A DNA stretch of 64,000 bases from the NCBI RefSeq assembly GCF_014208105.1, contig NZ_JACHMQ010000001.1, positions 434,001 to 498,000 on the forward strand, written 5' to 3'. The position numbers were made by a program, and so were the translations under genes. This document shows positions 17,888 through 25,539 of the stretch, piece by piece. The stretch's first letter is position 1. Each line of letters opens with the position of its first letter. The stretch is from Actinomadura coerulea (GTDB lineage Bacteria > Actinomycetota > Actinomycetes > Streptosporangiales > Streptosporangiaceae). Under the pieces are notes generated by a model, which worked only from the letters and a program-made list of their open reading frames with translations, had not been told where the DNA came from and made no database searches.

Positions 17888-19242
17888 CGGGTTCCTGGGT
17901 GGGTTCGCGTCTGGGCGTTCGCCTCGTGGACGGCGCGCGGCCGGCGGGCGCCGGGCTCTCGTCGCTCGTGGGGCTCGCCGTGCGCCGCAACCCGAAGCGC
18001 GCGCATCTGCTGGTGTCCGCGGTGCTGGGCAAGCATGTGCCGACCGACCCGCGCCTGGTGTACGGGTCGGGGCTGCTGCTAGGCGAGCTCGTGCGCGCGC
18101 GCCTGCGGGGCGACGAGCCGTCCCGTCCCGGTTCGCTTCTGCTGGACGGGCTGCGGGGCGAGCCGAACGCCGCCGCCGCACTACGTGACCTCATGCGCAC
18201 TCCCCAGAACCCCGTAGACGCGATCGTGCTGGGTTACGCCGAGACCGCGACGGCCTTGGGGCATTCGGTGGCCGACGCTCTGGGCGGCGCCTACTACCTG
18301 CATTCGACGCGGCGTCCCGTTGACGGGTTCGCCACCTACGGCGGATTCGAGGAAGAGCACAGCCACGCCACGAGCCATCTGCTGCTCCCCGCCGACACCG
18401 CGCCGCTCGATCGCGACGCGCCGGTGGTCCTGGTGGACGACGAGCTCTCGACGGGCCGGACGGTGCTGAACACCATCGAGGCCCTGCACGCCGTCCGTCC
18501 TAGGAGCCATTACGTGCTGGCGGCTCTGGTCGACCTGCGAGACGCTGCCGACCGGGCCCGAATGGACGATCTCGCCGCCCGGCTGGGCACTCGCATAGAC
18601 GCGGTGGCTCTGGCCGGGGGAAGCGTCGAGCTTCCTGAGGGCATCCTTGAGGCGGGCAGGGCGCTCGTTGCCGGAATCTCCTCCCCGCCCTTCATTCCCG
18701 AGGCAGAGCCAGCGTTCGGAGTCTCGCGGATCGAGCTGGAGTGGCCGGCTGCGCTGCCGGACGGCGGACGCCACGGGTTCCTGCCCGAACACCGCACGCG
18801 GTTGGAGAAGGAACTGCCGCGGATGGGCGACGTCCTCGCAGCCGGTCTTGGCGGAGACGCCTCCCGTGTCCTCGTCCTCGGGTTCGAGGAGCTGATGTAC
18901 GCGCCGCTTCGCCTCGCGGAGGCGCTCGCCGATGCCCGGCCGGACGTGGACGTCCGCTACTCCACCACGACGCGTTCGCCCGTCTTGGCAGTGGACGACC
19001 CCGGTTACGCCATCAGGACCCGTCTGGTGTTCCCGTCCCATGACGATCCCGCCGATGGGCCGGGGGAGCGGTACGCCTACAACGTCGCCCCTGGCGTCGG
19101 ACAACGCCGCTTCGACAGGATCGTGTTCGTGGTGGACGACGTCGGTGACACCCAGGCGCTCACTAACGGCCTACTGGAGCGGCTCCGCGCGCTTGCCCCC
19201 GTGACGGTCGCAACCGTCCCGTCCTATAGGAGGGCATCGTGA
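17884..19242 (+). CDS. Phosphoribosyltransferase with TRSP domain (Ter module)
   Basis: The 452-residue protein carries an orotate-phosphoribosyltransferase-like domain with the PRPP-binding motif VVLVDDELSTGRTVLN (about 181-196, D185 and D186). Its C-terminal TRSP domain is named for a motif that is seen intact here (TTRSP, about 362-366). By family knowledge the PRTase would join a base-like group to PRPP, and TRSP is found only with such Ter-linked PRTases. GTG at 17884 overlaps the upstream stop. The exact substrate is unknown. Confidence 0.85.
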   Translation: MTGSWVGSRLGVRLVDGARPAGAGLSSLVGLAVRRNPKRAHLLVSAVLGKHVPTDPRLVYGSGLLLGELVRARLRGDEPSRPGSLLLDGLRGEPNAAAALRDLMRTPQNPVDAIVLGYAETATALGHSVADALGGAYYLHSTRRPVDGFATYGGFEEEHSHATSHLLLPADTAPLDRDAPVVLVDDELSTGRTVLNTIEALHAVRPRSHYVLAALVDLRDAADRARMDDLAARLGTRIDAVALAGGSVELPEGILEAGRALVAGISSPPFIPEAEPAFGVSRIELEWPAALPDGGRHGFLPEHRTRLEKELPRMGDVLAAGLGGDASRVLVLGFEELMYAPLRLAEALADARPDVDVRYSTTTRSPVLAVDDPGYAIRTRLVFPSHDDPADGPGERYAYNVAPGVGQRRFDRIVFVVDDVGDTQALTNGLLERLRALAPVTVATVPSYRRAS

Positions 19243-20351
19243 AGCCGCTGTACGGGCCGGCTTTCGGCAGCTACCCGGCGGAAGACGTCGCCTGGCTGCT
19301 CAAAGACCTGTCCGACGCACGCCTCGAAGCGCCTACCGAGGAACGTGAGGCGGCGATCCAGTCGGGGCGGGCGCACTACGCCGAGTCGCTCCCGGTCGAG
19401 TACCAGCCGGGCCCCGAGTACCTTCGGCTGTTCCACGACGCGCTGGAAGCGTCCGCCGAGCGGCTGGCCTACGCGACCGGGCTGGTCACCGAGATGATCC
19501 TCGCCGAGCGCGGCCCGGACGCCGTCCTCGTGTCCCTGGCGCGGGCCGGGACGCCCGTCGGCATCCTGATGCGCCGCTGGGCCCGGTACGCGCACGGCCT
19601 GGACGTTCCGCACTACGCGGTCAGCATCGTCCGGGGCCGGGGCATCGACACGGTCGCCCTGCGATATCTCGCCGAGCACCACGACCCGGAGTCCGTGATG
19701 TTCGTGGACGGCTGGACGGGCAAGGGCGCCATCACCAAGGAGCTGACCGCCGCCCTGGCAGAGCACCCGTTCCCCGCCGATCTCGCCGTGCTGGCAGACC
19801 CGGGGCGGTGCGCGTCCCTGTACGGCACCCGGGACGACTTCCTGATCCCGTCCGCCTGCCTCAACTCGACCGTGTCGGGCCTGGTGAGCCGGACCGTCCT
19901 GAACGACTCCCTCATCGGGCCCGGCGACTTCCACGGCGCGAAGTTCTACGCCGAACTCGCCCAGGACGACGTGTCGGACGTTTTCCTCGACGCGGTCTGC
20001 GCACGCTTCGGGCACGTGGCCGAACGCGTCGCGAAGGACCTGCCGGAACTCCGCGCCGCCGACCGCGCGCCCGACTGGTCGGGCTGGGACGCCGTCCGGC
20101 GCAGCGCCGAGGCCGAGGGCATCGACGACCTGAATCTCGTCAAGCCGGGGATCGGCGAGACCACGCGGGTGCTGCTGCGCCGCGTCCCATGGAAGGTGCT
20201 CGTGCGGGCCGACGCGGGGCCGGAAGTGACCCACATCAGGCTGCTCGCCCGCGAACGCGGCGTGCCCGTCCACGAGGTCGAGCCCGGCCGATTCCCCTAC
20301 GCGTGCATGGGATTCATCCATCCCCGGTTCGACAAGGGGGCCGTGCAGTGA
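19239..20351 (+). CDS. StiP-family PRTase-like / PELOTA-domain protein (Ter module)
   Basis: The 370-residue protein resembles the family annotated as cysteine protease StiP. It has a PRTase-like core (LVSLARAGTPVGILMRRW, VSIVRGRGIDTVAL, VMFVDGWTGKGAITKEL) and a C-terminal part with THIRLLARERGVPVHEV, typical of a PELOTA-type RNA-binding domain. The PRPP-loop resembles VDGWTGKG rather than a protease site, so I favour a phosphoribosyltransferase-like role over proteolysis. The start GTG overlaps the preceding stop (GTGA), and its own stop overlaps the HAD gene start. Confidence 0.8.
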   Translation: MKPLYGPAFGSYPAEDVAWLLKDLSDARLEAPTEEREAAIQSGRAHYAESLPVEYQPGPEYLRLFHDALEASAERLAYATGLVTEMILAERGPDAVLVSLARAGTPVGILMRRWARYAHGLDVPHYAVSIVRGRGIDTVALRYLAEHHDPESVMFVDGWTGKGAITKELTAALAEHPFPADLAVLADPGRCASLYGTRDDFLIPSACLNSTVSGLVSRTVLNDSLIGPGDFHGAKFYAELAQDDVSDVFLDAVCARFGHVAERVAKDLPELRAADRAPDWSGWDAVRRSAEAEGIDDLNLVKPGIGETTRVLLRRVPWKVLVRADAGPEVTHIRLLARERGVPVHEVEPGRFPYACMGFIHPRFDKGAVQ

Positions 20352-21184
20352 CCGTCCTGGTGTGCTCCGACCTGGACCGCACGCTCATCTACTCGACCGC
20401 GGCCTTCGCCCTGGAAGGCCCAGACGAGACCATGCCGCGCCTCCTGTGCGTGGAGTTCTACCAGGGCGCGCCGCTCTCCTACATGACCGAGGCGTCCGCG
20501 CGCACACTGGAGGCACTCGCGACGTCTTCCACGTTCGTCCCGACGACGACGCGTACTCCCGAGCAGTACCGGCGCGTCCACCTTCTGGAGAAACCGCCCC
20601 CGTACGCCATCTGCGCGAACGGCGGCCACATCCTTGTGGACGGCGAGGACGACCCGGCATGGGCGGCGGCCGTCCGGAACCGGATCGCCGGCGGATGCGC
20701 TCCGCTCGCGGACGTCCAGCAGCACCTGGCAAGCAACGGCGGCGACTTCGTCCTCAAGCGGCGCACCGCCTCCGACCTGTTCGCCTACACGGTCGTGGAC
20801 CGGGCCGCGCTGCCGTCGGGCTGGGTCGAGGACCTCACCGGATGGTGCGCCGAACGCGGCTGGCGGACGTCCCTCCAGGGCCGCAAGGTCTACTGCCTGC
20901 CCTCCGGCCTGACCAAGGCCGCCGCCGCCGAGGAGGTCGCGGGGCGCGCCGGCGCCTCCACGATGATCGCCGCCGGCGACGCGCTCCTGGACGCCGAGCT
21001 GCTGGAGGCCGCCGACCTGTCGATCCGCCCCGCCCACGGGGAACTGCACGACACCGGCTGGACGGCCCCGGCCACCGCCGTCACCGCCGCGCGGGGAGTC
21101 GCGGCGGGCGAGGAGATCGCGCACTGGCTCCTGGCCCGCGCCGCGGCGCCGGAGATGTTCACCGGCCGACCTCCCGGCCGGTAG
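20348..21184 (+). CDS. HAD-superfamily phosphatase of the Ter module
   Basis: The 278-residue cytosolic HAD hydrolase has motif I SDLDRTLIYS (nucleophile D8, acid D10), a conserved Lys region in LTKAAAAEEV and motif IV GDALLDAELLEAAD. It resembles Cof/sucrose-phosphatase-type HADs that act on small phosphorylated sugars or nucleotides. Within this operon it would dephosphorylate the PRTase product. It is the fourth gene in a chain of GTGA overlaps, which strongly suggests one pathway. Confidence 0.87.
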   Translation: MTVLVCSDLDRTLIYSTAAFALEGPDETMPRLLCVEFYQGAPLSYMTEASARTLEALATSSTFVPTTTRTPEQYRRVHLLEKPPPYAICANGGHILVDGEDDPAWAAAVRNRIAGGCAPLADVQQHLASNGGDFVLKRRTASDLFAYTVVDRAALPSGWVEDLTGWCAERGWRTSLQGRKVYCLPSGLTKAAAAEEVAGRAGASTMIAAGDALLDAELLEAADLSIRPAHGELHDTGWTAPATAVTAARGVAAGEEIAHWLLARAAAPEMFTGRPPGR

Positions 21185-21279
21185 ACAACCGTCCCCGCCG
21201 CAGGGGTCGCCGAGACGGCGATCTGAGGCGACAATCAGAGAGCACCCTTCTCTCGCCCAGGGGAGGCCACCTGGACCAC

Positions 21280-22599
21280 ATGAGCTCCCGTCTCACCGGC
21301 GACGAGACCGCGCTGTGGAAGGCCGCGGCCCGGGTCCTCGACGCGAACTGGACGGGCAACGCCACCGCCGCCTCTCCCGGCCTCTACCCGCACCAGTGGA
21401 GCTGGGACTCGGCCTTCATCAGCATGGGCCTGGCCCGCCACCGCCGCGACCGGGCCGAGGCCGAGCTGCTCTCCCTGTTCCGGGGCCAGTGGGCGGACGG
21501 AATGCTGCCCCACATCGTGTTCAACACGCGCCTCGACCGGCACGCCTTCTTCCCCGGCCCCGAGCTGTGGCGCAGCGACCGGCAGCCCGACGCCCCCCGC
21601 GGCGTGCACACCTCCGCCCTCACCCAGCCGCCGCTGCACGCCCTCAGCGCCCTGCGCCTGCACGAGTGCGCCGCCGACGGGGAGGGCAGCCGGGCGTTCC
21701 TGACCCGCCTGTACCCGATGCTGACCGCCCAGCACCGCTACCTGGCCCGCTGCCGCGACCTGGACTCCAGCGGCCTCATCGCCATCTGCCACCCGTGGGA
21801 GTCGGGCCTGGACAACAGCCCCGCCTGGGACCGGCCCCTCGGCGCGCTCCCGCTGCCCCCGTCCTCCTACGCCCCCGGCCTGCGCCCCCACGCCCTGCCG
21901 ACCGGCGAGGACTACGACCGCTACGTGCGGCTCGTCGCGCTCATGCGGGAGGCCGCCTACCGCCCCGGCTACCTCCGCGACGCGCACCCGTTCGCGGTCG
22001 AGGACCCCCTCGTCAACGCCGTCTACCTCGCCTCCACGCACGCCCTCGCCGCCATCGCCGAGATCATCGGAGCCGACCCGGTCCCGCACCGCGAACGCGC
22101 CCAGCGCGTCCACGAGGCCCTCCTGCACCGGCTCTGGGACGCCGACACCGGCTGCTTCCGCGCCCGCGACCTGCGCGACGACCGACTGCTCCCCGTCATC
22201 ACCGCCGGGTCCTTCGGCCCGCTCCTGGACCCCGAACTGCCGGCCCCGATCGTCCGCAACCTCGTCGACCTGCTGCTGTCGGCCCGCTTCGCCGGCGCCG
22301 CCGGCTACCCCGTCCCCACCTGCGACATCCAGGCGCCCGCCTTCGACCGCGCCGGGTACTGGCGCGGCCCCACCTGGATCAGCACCAACTGGCTCGTCTG
22401 GTACGGCGCCCTGGGCCACGACCTGCCCGTCGTCGCCGACCTGCTCTACGGCTCCACCATGCGGCTCGTCCGCCAGTCCGGCTTCCGGGAGTTCTTCGAC
22501 CCGTTCGACGGCACCGGCCGCGGCAGCCACGACTACGCCTGGTCGGCGGCCCTCGTCCTGGATCTCCTCGGGGCCCGCCGCGCCCCCCAGGCGGCCTGA
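21280..22599 (+). CDS. GH63/MGH1-like glycoside hydrolase
   Basis: The 439-residue cytosolic protein has an (alpha/alpha)6-barrel-like sequence close to bacterial glucosylglycerate or mannosylglycerate hydrolases and GH63-like enzymes. Landmarks are YPHQWSWDSAFISMGLAR near residues 31-48, CHPWESGLDNSPAWD near 168-182, PTWISTNWLVWYG near 365-377 and FREFFDPFDGTGRG towards the end. These contain the usual catalytic acidic residues. It follows the HAD gene by 95 bases with its own GGGAGG ribosome site. Whether it belongs to the Ter pathway or to compatible-solute turnover is open. Confidence 0.8.
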   Translation: MSSRLTGDETALWKAAARVLDANWTGNATAASPGLYPHQWSWDSAFISMGLARHRRDRAEAELLSLFRGQWADGMLPHIVFNTRLDRHAFFPGPELWRSDRQPDAPRGVHTSALTQPPLHALSALRLHECAADGEGSRAFLTRLYPMLTAQHRYLARCRDLDSSGLIAICHPWESGLDNSPAWDRPLGALPLPPSSYAPGLRPHALPTGEDYDRYVRLVALMREAAYRPGYLRDAHPFAVEDPLVNAVYLASTHALAAIAEIIGADPVPHRERAQRVHEALLHRLWDADTGCFRARDLRDDRLLPVITAGSFGPLLDPELPAPIVRNLVDLLLSARFAGAAGYPVPTCDIQAPAFDRAGYWRGPTWISTNWLVWYGALGHDLPVVADLLYGSTMRLVRQSGFREFFDPFDGTGRGSHDYAWSAALVLDLLGARRAPQAA

Positions 22600-22616
22600 T
22601 CGCCTACCGTGGGGGC

Positions 22617-23111
22617 ATGCGCCTGAACCGGGGTCCCCTGCCCGCCGCGGTCCGCGACGAACTCGCGCTGGAACGCGGCGAGCGCGTCCTCGCGGCGGCC
22701 CCCACCCGCGGCGGCTCGTACGTCACCGCCACCCTCCTCGCCCTGCACCTGCCGACCCCCTCGGGCGGCTTCACCCGCATCCCCTGGGAGCGCGTCGACC
22801 ACGCCACCTGGAAGGACGGCTGGCTGCACGTCAAGGAGACCTCCGGCGGCGCCGAGCACCACGTCCGGCTCACCGCCCCCGGCTCGGTGCCCGAGACCGT
22901 CCGGGAGCGCGTCACCGCCACCATCGCCGTCACCCATCACGCCGCCCTCCCCGGAGGAGGGAAGGTGCGCATCGCCGGCCGGCGCCCCGCAGCCGGCGGC
23001 GATGTGCGCTGGACGTTCGTCTTCGACGCCGGGCTGAACCCGTCCGACCCGGGCCTGCGGGCCCAGGCCGAACAGGTCCTCGAAGACCTGCGCCGTCAGA
23101 CCGGCCTCTAG
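22617..23111 (+). CDS. Small protein with PH-like N-terminal region, unknown function
   Basis: The 164-residue soluble protein has a beta-rich first half (ERVLAAAPTRGGSYVTATLLALHLP, then IPWERVDHATWKDGWLHVKE) resembling bacterial PH-like domains. The second half contains DVRWTFVFDAGLNPSDPG and a closing helix. TACCGT at 22604-22609 fits a -10 element ending 7 bases before the ATG, so the message may be leaderless. Its stop shares CTAG with the stop of the converging YtxH-like gene. The proposed fold is tentative. Confidence 0.7.
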   Translation: MRLNRGPLPAAVRDELALERGERVLAAAPTRGGSYVTATLLALHLPTPSGGFTRIPWERVDHATWKDGWLHVKETSGGAEHHVRLTAPGSVPETVRERVTATIAVTHHAALPGGGKVRIAGRRPAAGGDVRWTFVFDAGLNPSDPGLRAQAEQVLEDLRRQTGL

Positions 23112-23371
23112 CCGGGGTACGGCTGCTCCTCCTTGCGGCCTCCCGTGACCTGCTCGGGCACCCGGTCCTTCAGGTGCCCCGCCTTGTCCCGCGCGGCCCC
23201 GGCGAACGTCTCGCCCTTCGACCGGATCTTCCCGGCGGCCTCCTGCACGTTCGGGTTCTCCGACACCTGCTTGGAGAGCTGCTTGATCTGCTCGTACCGC
23301 TCCCGTCCGGCCTTCGTCCCGAAGACGTAGCCGACCGCGGCGCCTGCCATGAACATCGTGCGAGCCTTCAT
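23108..23371 (-). CDS. YtxH-like small membrane-anchored protein
   Basis: The 87-residue protein begins with a short glycine-containing hydrophobic segment (MFMAGAAVGYVFGTKAGRERYEQI), followed by a charged amphipathic helix. This is the layout of YtxH/general-stress proteins that sit at the membrane. ATG at 23371 has GTAGGAG 7 bases upstream; TTG at 23377 would overlap the ribosome site. It is the last chromosomal gene before tRNA-Asn. Confidence 0.75.
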   Translation of the reverse strand: MKARTMFMAGAAVGYVFGTKAGRERYEQIKQLSKQVSENPNVQEAAGKIRSKGETFAGAARDKAGHLKDRVPEQVTGGRKEEQPYPG

Positions 23372-23514
23372 GTCCAACTCCTACTGACGGCGGAATCGTG
23401 ACACCCCCTATACCCGCCCTCGCCGCCTCAATCCCCGCGCGTGCGCGAACAGCCCCGGACATGCGCTAACCTAGACCCGCCGCCAGGGGCCGACAGGCCC
23501 CAGCGGACGCACGA

Positions 23515-23587
23515 TCCCGCGTAGCTCAATCGGCAGAGCAGCCGGCTGTTAACCGGCAGGTTATTGGTTCGAGTCCAATCGCGGGAG
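23515..23587 (+). tRNA. tRNA-Asn (GTT anticodon), integration target
   Basis: The 73-base cloverleaf has acceptor arms TCCCGCG/CGCGGGA, a D-arm GCTC/GAGC, an anticodon stem GCCGG/CCGGC around CTGTTAA (anticodon GTT), a T-arm ATTGG/CCAAT with TTCGAGT loop, and discriminator G. CCA is not encoded. The 3' end from 23568 is repeated at 44195, and the integrated element rebuilds the full tRNA on its left side. Confidence 0.97.
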
Positions 23588-23588
23588 C
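23568..23588 (+). repeat. attL core: 21-bp direct repeat at the tRNA-Asn 3' end
   Basis: The last 20 bases of the tRNA (T-loop to discriminator) plus one base are identical to 44195-44215. The bases on either side differ between the copies, fixing the repeat length at 21. Confidence 0.95.
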
Positions 23589-23614
23589 GGTGCCATAGGT
23601 GCATAACTCCAGTT

Positions 23615-23648
23615 CAGGGCCCGTCTCGCTGTGTCGAGACGGGCCCTG
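23615..23648. terminator. Hairpin between tRNA-Asn and integrase
   Basis: A perfect 14-bp inverted repeat (23615-23628 / 23635-23648) surrounds a 6-base loop. It can end transcription from both the tRNA and int, shielding the element from the chromosome. Confidence 0.7.
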
Positions 23649-23656
23649 ATGCGTTG

Positions 23657-23676
23657 TGCCTGACCAACTGCCTGAC
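23657..23676 (+). repeat. Left arm-type integrase site (paired TGCCTGAC)
   Basis: Two TGCCTGAC units lie 12 bases apart in a 20-bp block that recurs at 44077-44096 with one mismatch and the same orientation. In excised circular DNA the two blocks would flank the att core on either side, which is the layout of tyrosine-integrase arm sites. The last base falls in the int stop codon. Confidence 0.65.
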
Positions 23677-24899
23677 TAGGGATCGCTGATCACGCCCGAG
23701 AAGATGCGATCCATCTCGGTGGCGCCGTCCTCCAGCACCGGACGAAGTTCGTGCCGATAGACCATCTCCGTCACGCGCGTGCTGCTGTGCCCGACCAGCC
23801 GGGCGATGTTCTCGGTAGGCATCCCGTTGTCCGACAGCAGCGAGACGAAGCTGTGTCGCAGCTCTCGGGGCGTCCAGTCCTCTGGAGTGAGGCCGGCGCG
23901 TGCCGCCACCCTCCGGAAGCCGCGTAGGACGCTCATAGGGTCGCGCTCGCCACCCTCCGCTCCCGGGAAGACGAACCGATCCGAAGGCAAAGGGAAGGCG
24001 CCTCCAGCGTCCATATGGGCGCCGCCCTGCACGCTGTAGAGGTCATGAAGCGCCAGGATGCATCTGGCTGGCAGCTTCAGACTGCGTCTCGACTTCTCCG
24101 TCTTTGTGTCGCCGCCCCGACGAACGGAACGCCAGACGTAGAAGGCGAACTCACGATGGTTCCATCCGGCCTCATCGACCGGAAGCCAAGCCTCTTGCTC
24201 GTCGTGGTAGGCAACGACGTGGGACCAGCGCAATGCCCGCAACTCCTCCGTACGTGCGCCGGTGAGCAGTGAGAGCACGATGTAGGCGTGCATGTCGGCC
24301 TCACCGCTGGATTCCGCTGCTTCCAGCAACGCGACAGCCTGTTTGAACGAGAGCGATTTCGAGGGGCGACCGCGCTTGCCCCGCGGGACCTCGCAGAGCA
24401 GGACGACGTTTCTCTTGACCTTGTCCCGCGCCTGGGCCCGCGCGACGGCCCGCTTGAGTACGGAATGCATCTCCCGGAGCGTTTTCGTGCTGTGGGTCTT
24501 GGCCTTCTGTGCAAGCCAGCGGTCTACATCGTCTGCCGATAGCTCGCGGAGCTTTCGCGCGCCCAGATCTGGGATGACGTGGTTCTGTGCGAGGCTCGTC
24601 CGGTTCTTCACGGTGTTCTCGTCCCGATCGGGAAGCCCGAATTCGAGCCAGTTCTTCACGGCGTCAGCGACGGTGTATCGGTTGTCTTCGCTCGGCAACC
24701 CGTCCTCGCGGTCGCGCAGCTTGGCTTGGAGCTTCTTGAGAGCTTTGGTCTTGCTCCTATCGCTGGCGGTCCGGACGATACGCTTCCCCGCCGGCGTGTA
24801 GCCAACGGTGATCTCGGCTATCCATCGCTGGCGTTCCTCACTCCAACGAAGACCGCCGTCACCGCGGGGACGACGCTTGGAGTCTCTGCTATTGGCCAA
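23676..24899 (-). CDS. int: Tyrosine-recombinase integrase of the AICE
   Basis: The 407-residue site-specific recombinase inserts and excises the element at tRNA-Asn. It has an N-terminal arm-binding region (about 1-60), a core-binding SAM-like domain (about 65-160) and the catalytic domain. Active-site residues are Arg in TGARTEELRALRW, R348 with H349 in PRELRHSF, H371 in GHSS and nucleophile Y381 in MVYRHEL. The HxxR histidine position reads Arg, which I believe is common in AICE integrases. TTG at 24899 is the start, with a GAAGGGG ribosome site. It lies directly beside the attachment site, downstream of xis. Confidence 0.95.
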   Translation of the reverse strand: MANSRDSKRRPRGDGGLRWSEERQRWIAEITVGYTPAGKRIVRTASDRSKTKALKKLQAKLRDREDGLPSEDNRYTVADAVKNWLEFGLPDRDENTVKNRTSLAQNHVIPDLGARKLRELSADDVDRWLAQKAKTHSTKTLREMHSVLKRAVARAQARDKVKRNVVLLCEVPRGKRGRPSKSLSFKQAVALLEAAESSGEADMHAYIVLSLLTGARTEELRALRWSHVVAYHDEQEAWLPVDEAGWNHREFAFYVWRSVRRGGDTKTEKSRRSLKLPARCILALHDLYSVQGGAHMDAGGAFPLPSDRFVFPGAEGGERDPMSVLRGFRRVAARAGLTPEDWTPRELRHSFVSLLSDNGMPTENIARLVGHSSTRVTEMVYRHELRPVLEDGATEMDRIFSGVISDP

Positions 24900-24950
24900 T
24901 CCGGGCCCCTTCTCTGATTCGGCTCGTCTGCATGTGGAAGGCAGAGCCTC

Positions 24951-25157
24951 CTATGACGCCTCACGTTCCAGCAGCGCGATGTACTCGGTGATCGCGGCAC
25001 CCGGGATGAGGCGGGAACGGCCCTCCTTGACCGATCGCAGGCGGCCGGAGCGGATGAGTTCGAAGATGGTGTTGCGGCCGAGGGACAGCAGGTTCATGGC
25101 GTCTTCGACCTTGAACAGGCGCATGTCGGGCGGCACGGTCAGCGGCTGTTCGGACAT
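24951..25157 (-). CDS. xis: Excisionase-like MerR-type helix-turn-helix protein
   Basis: The 68-residue protein has a single winged helix: LFKVEDAMNLLSLGRNTIFELIRSGRLRSVKEGRSRLIP. This is the Xis/helix-turn-helix_17 pattern. Excisionases bend DNA at the att arms to favour excision by Int. ATG at 25157 has GGAGG about 10 bases upstream. It lies 51 bases before int on the same strand, the normal xis-int pairing of pSAM2-type elements. Confidence 0.85.
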   Translation of the reverse strand: MSEQPLTVPPDMRLFKVEDAMNLLSLGRNTIFELIRSGRLRSVKEGRSRLIPGAAITEYIALLEREAS

Positions 25158-25295
25158 GATGGGGCGACCTCCATTGATGAGGTAGGCCCCGGCGGGTGTG
25201 CTTGGTCGTGTGTCCGCCGGGGCCGTCTGAACGTGGTGAGCGAGGGTCGGCCGCCCCCCGTAGGTGGGGGCGGCCGTTGCGCTATGCGGGAGGGG

Positions 25296-25523
25296 CTGAA
25301 ACATCTCGGCATCTCGGCATCTCGGCAGATGCGGACCTGACCTGCGGTGATGGGTGCCGAGTTAGCAATGATCGGGCTTGGGCTATCTCGGCAACCGGGG
25401 GTCATCTCGGCAACCGGTGCCTAGATGCCGAGATGGACCTTTGCCGGGTTGCTGTATCTCGGCAAGAGTCCTCGCAGCTCAGTGGCGGGTTTGCCGAGAT
25501 GCCGAGATGCCGGGATGTTTCAG
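25296..25523. repeat. Iteron array in a 32-bp inverted repeat: candidate replication origin
   Basis: In this stretch between the helicase gene and xis, the 9-mer ATCTCGGCA or its complement occurs about nine times. There are three tandem copies at 25303-25327, direct copies at 25385, 25404 and 25456, inverted copies at 25426, 25492 and 25500, and a degenerate one at 25508. The outermost blocks 25296-25327 and 25492-25523 form a 32-bp inverted repeat with one mismatch around about 164 bases. Copies at 25385 and 25404 extend to a shared 14-mer. Such iterons are typical of Rep-bound origins. This covers the whole gene-free 25158-25539 interval. Confidence 0.75.
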
Positions 25524-25539
25524 CGGGTCCCGGGCCGGG

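Noticed and set aside
19239..20351. Cysteine protease activity for the StiP-family protein
   Set aside because: The family name suggests a protease, but the visible motifs are PRTase-like (VDGWTGKG) and no clear Cys-His catalytic pair is seen.
25296..25523. CRISPR array
   Set aside because: Repeats are 8-9 bases, occur in both orientations and have irregular spacing, and there are no cas genes. It fits iterons.
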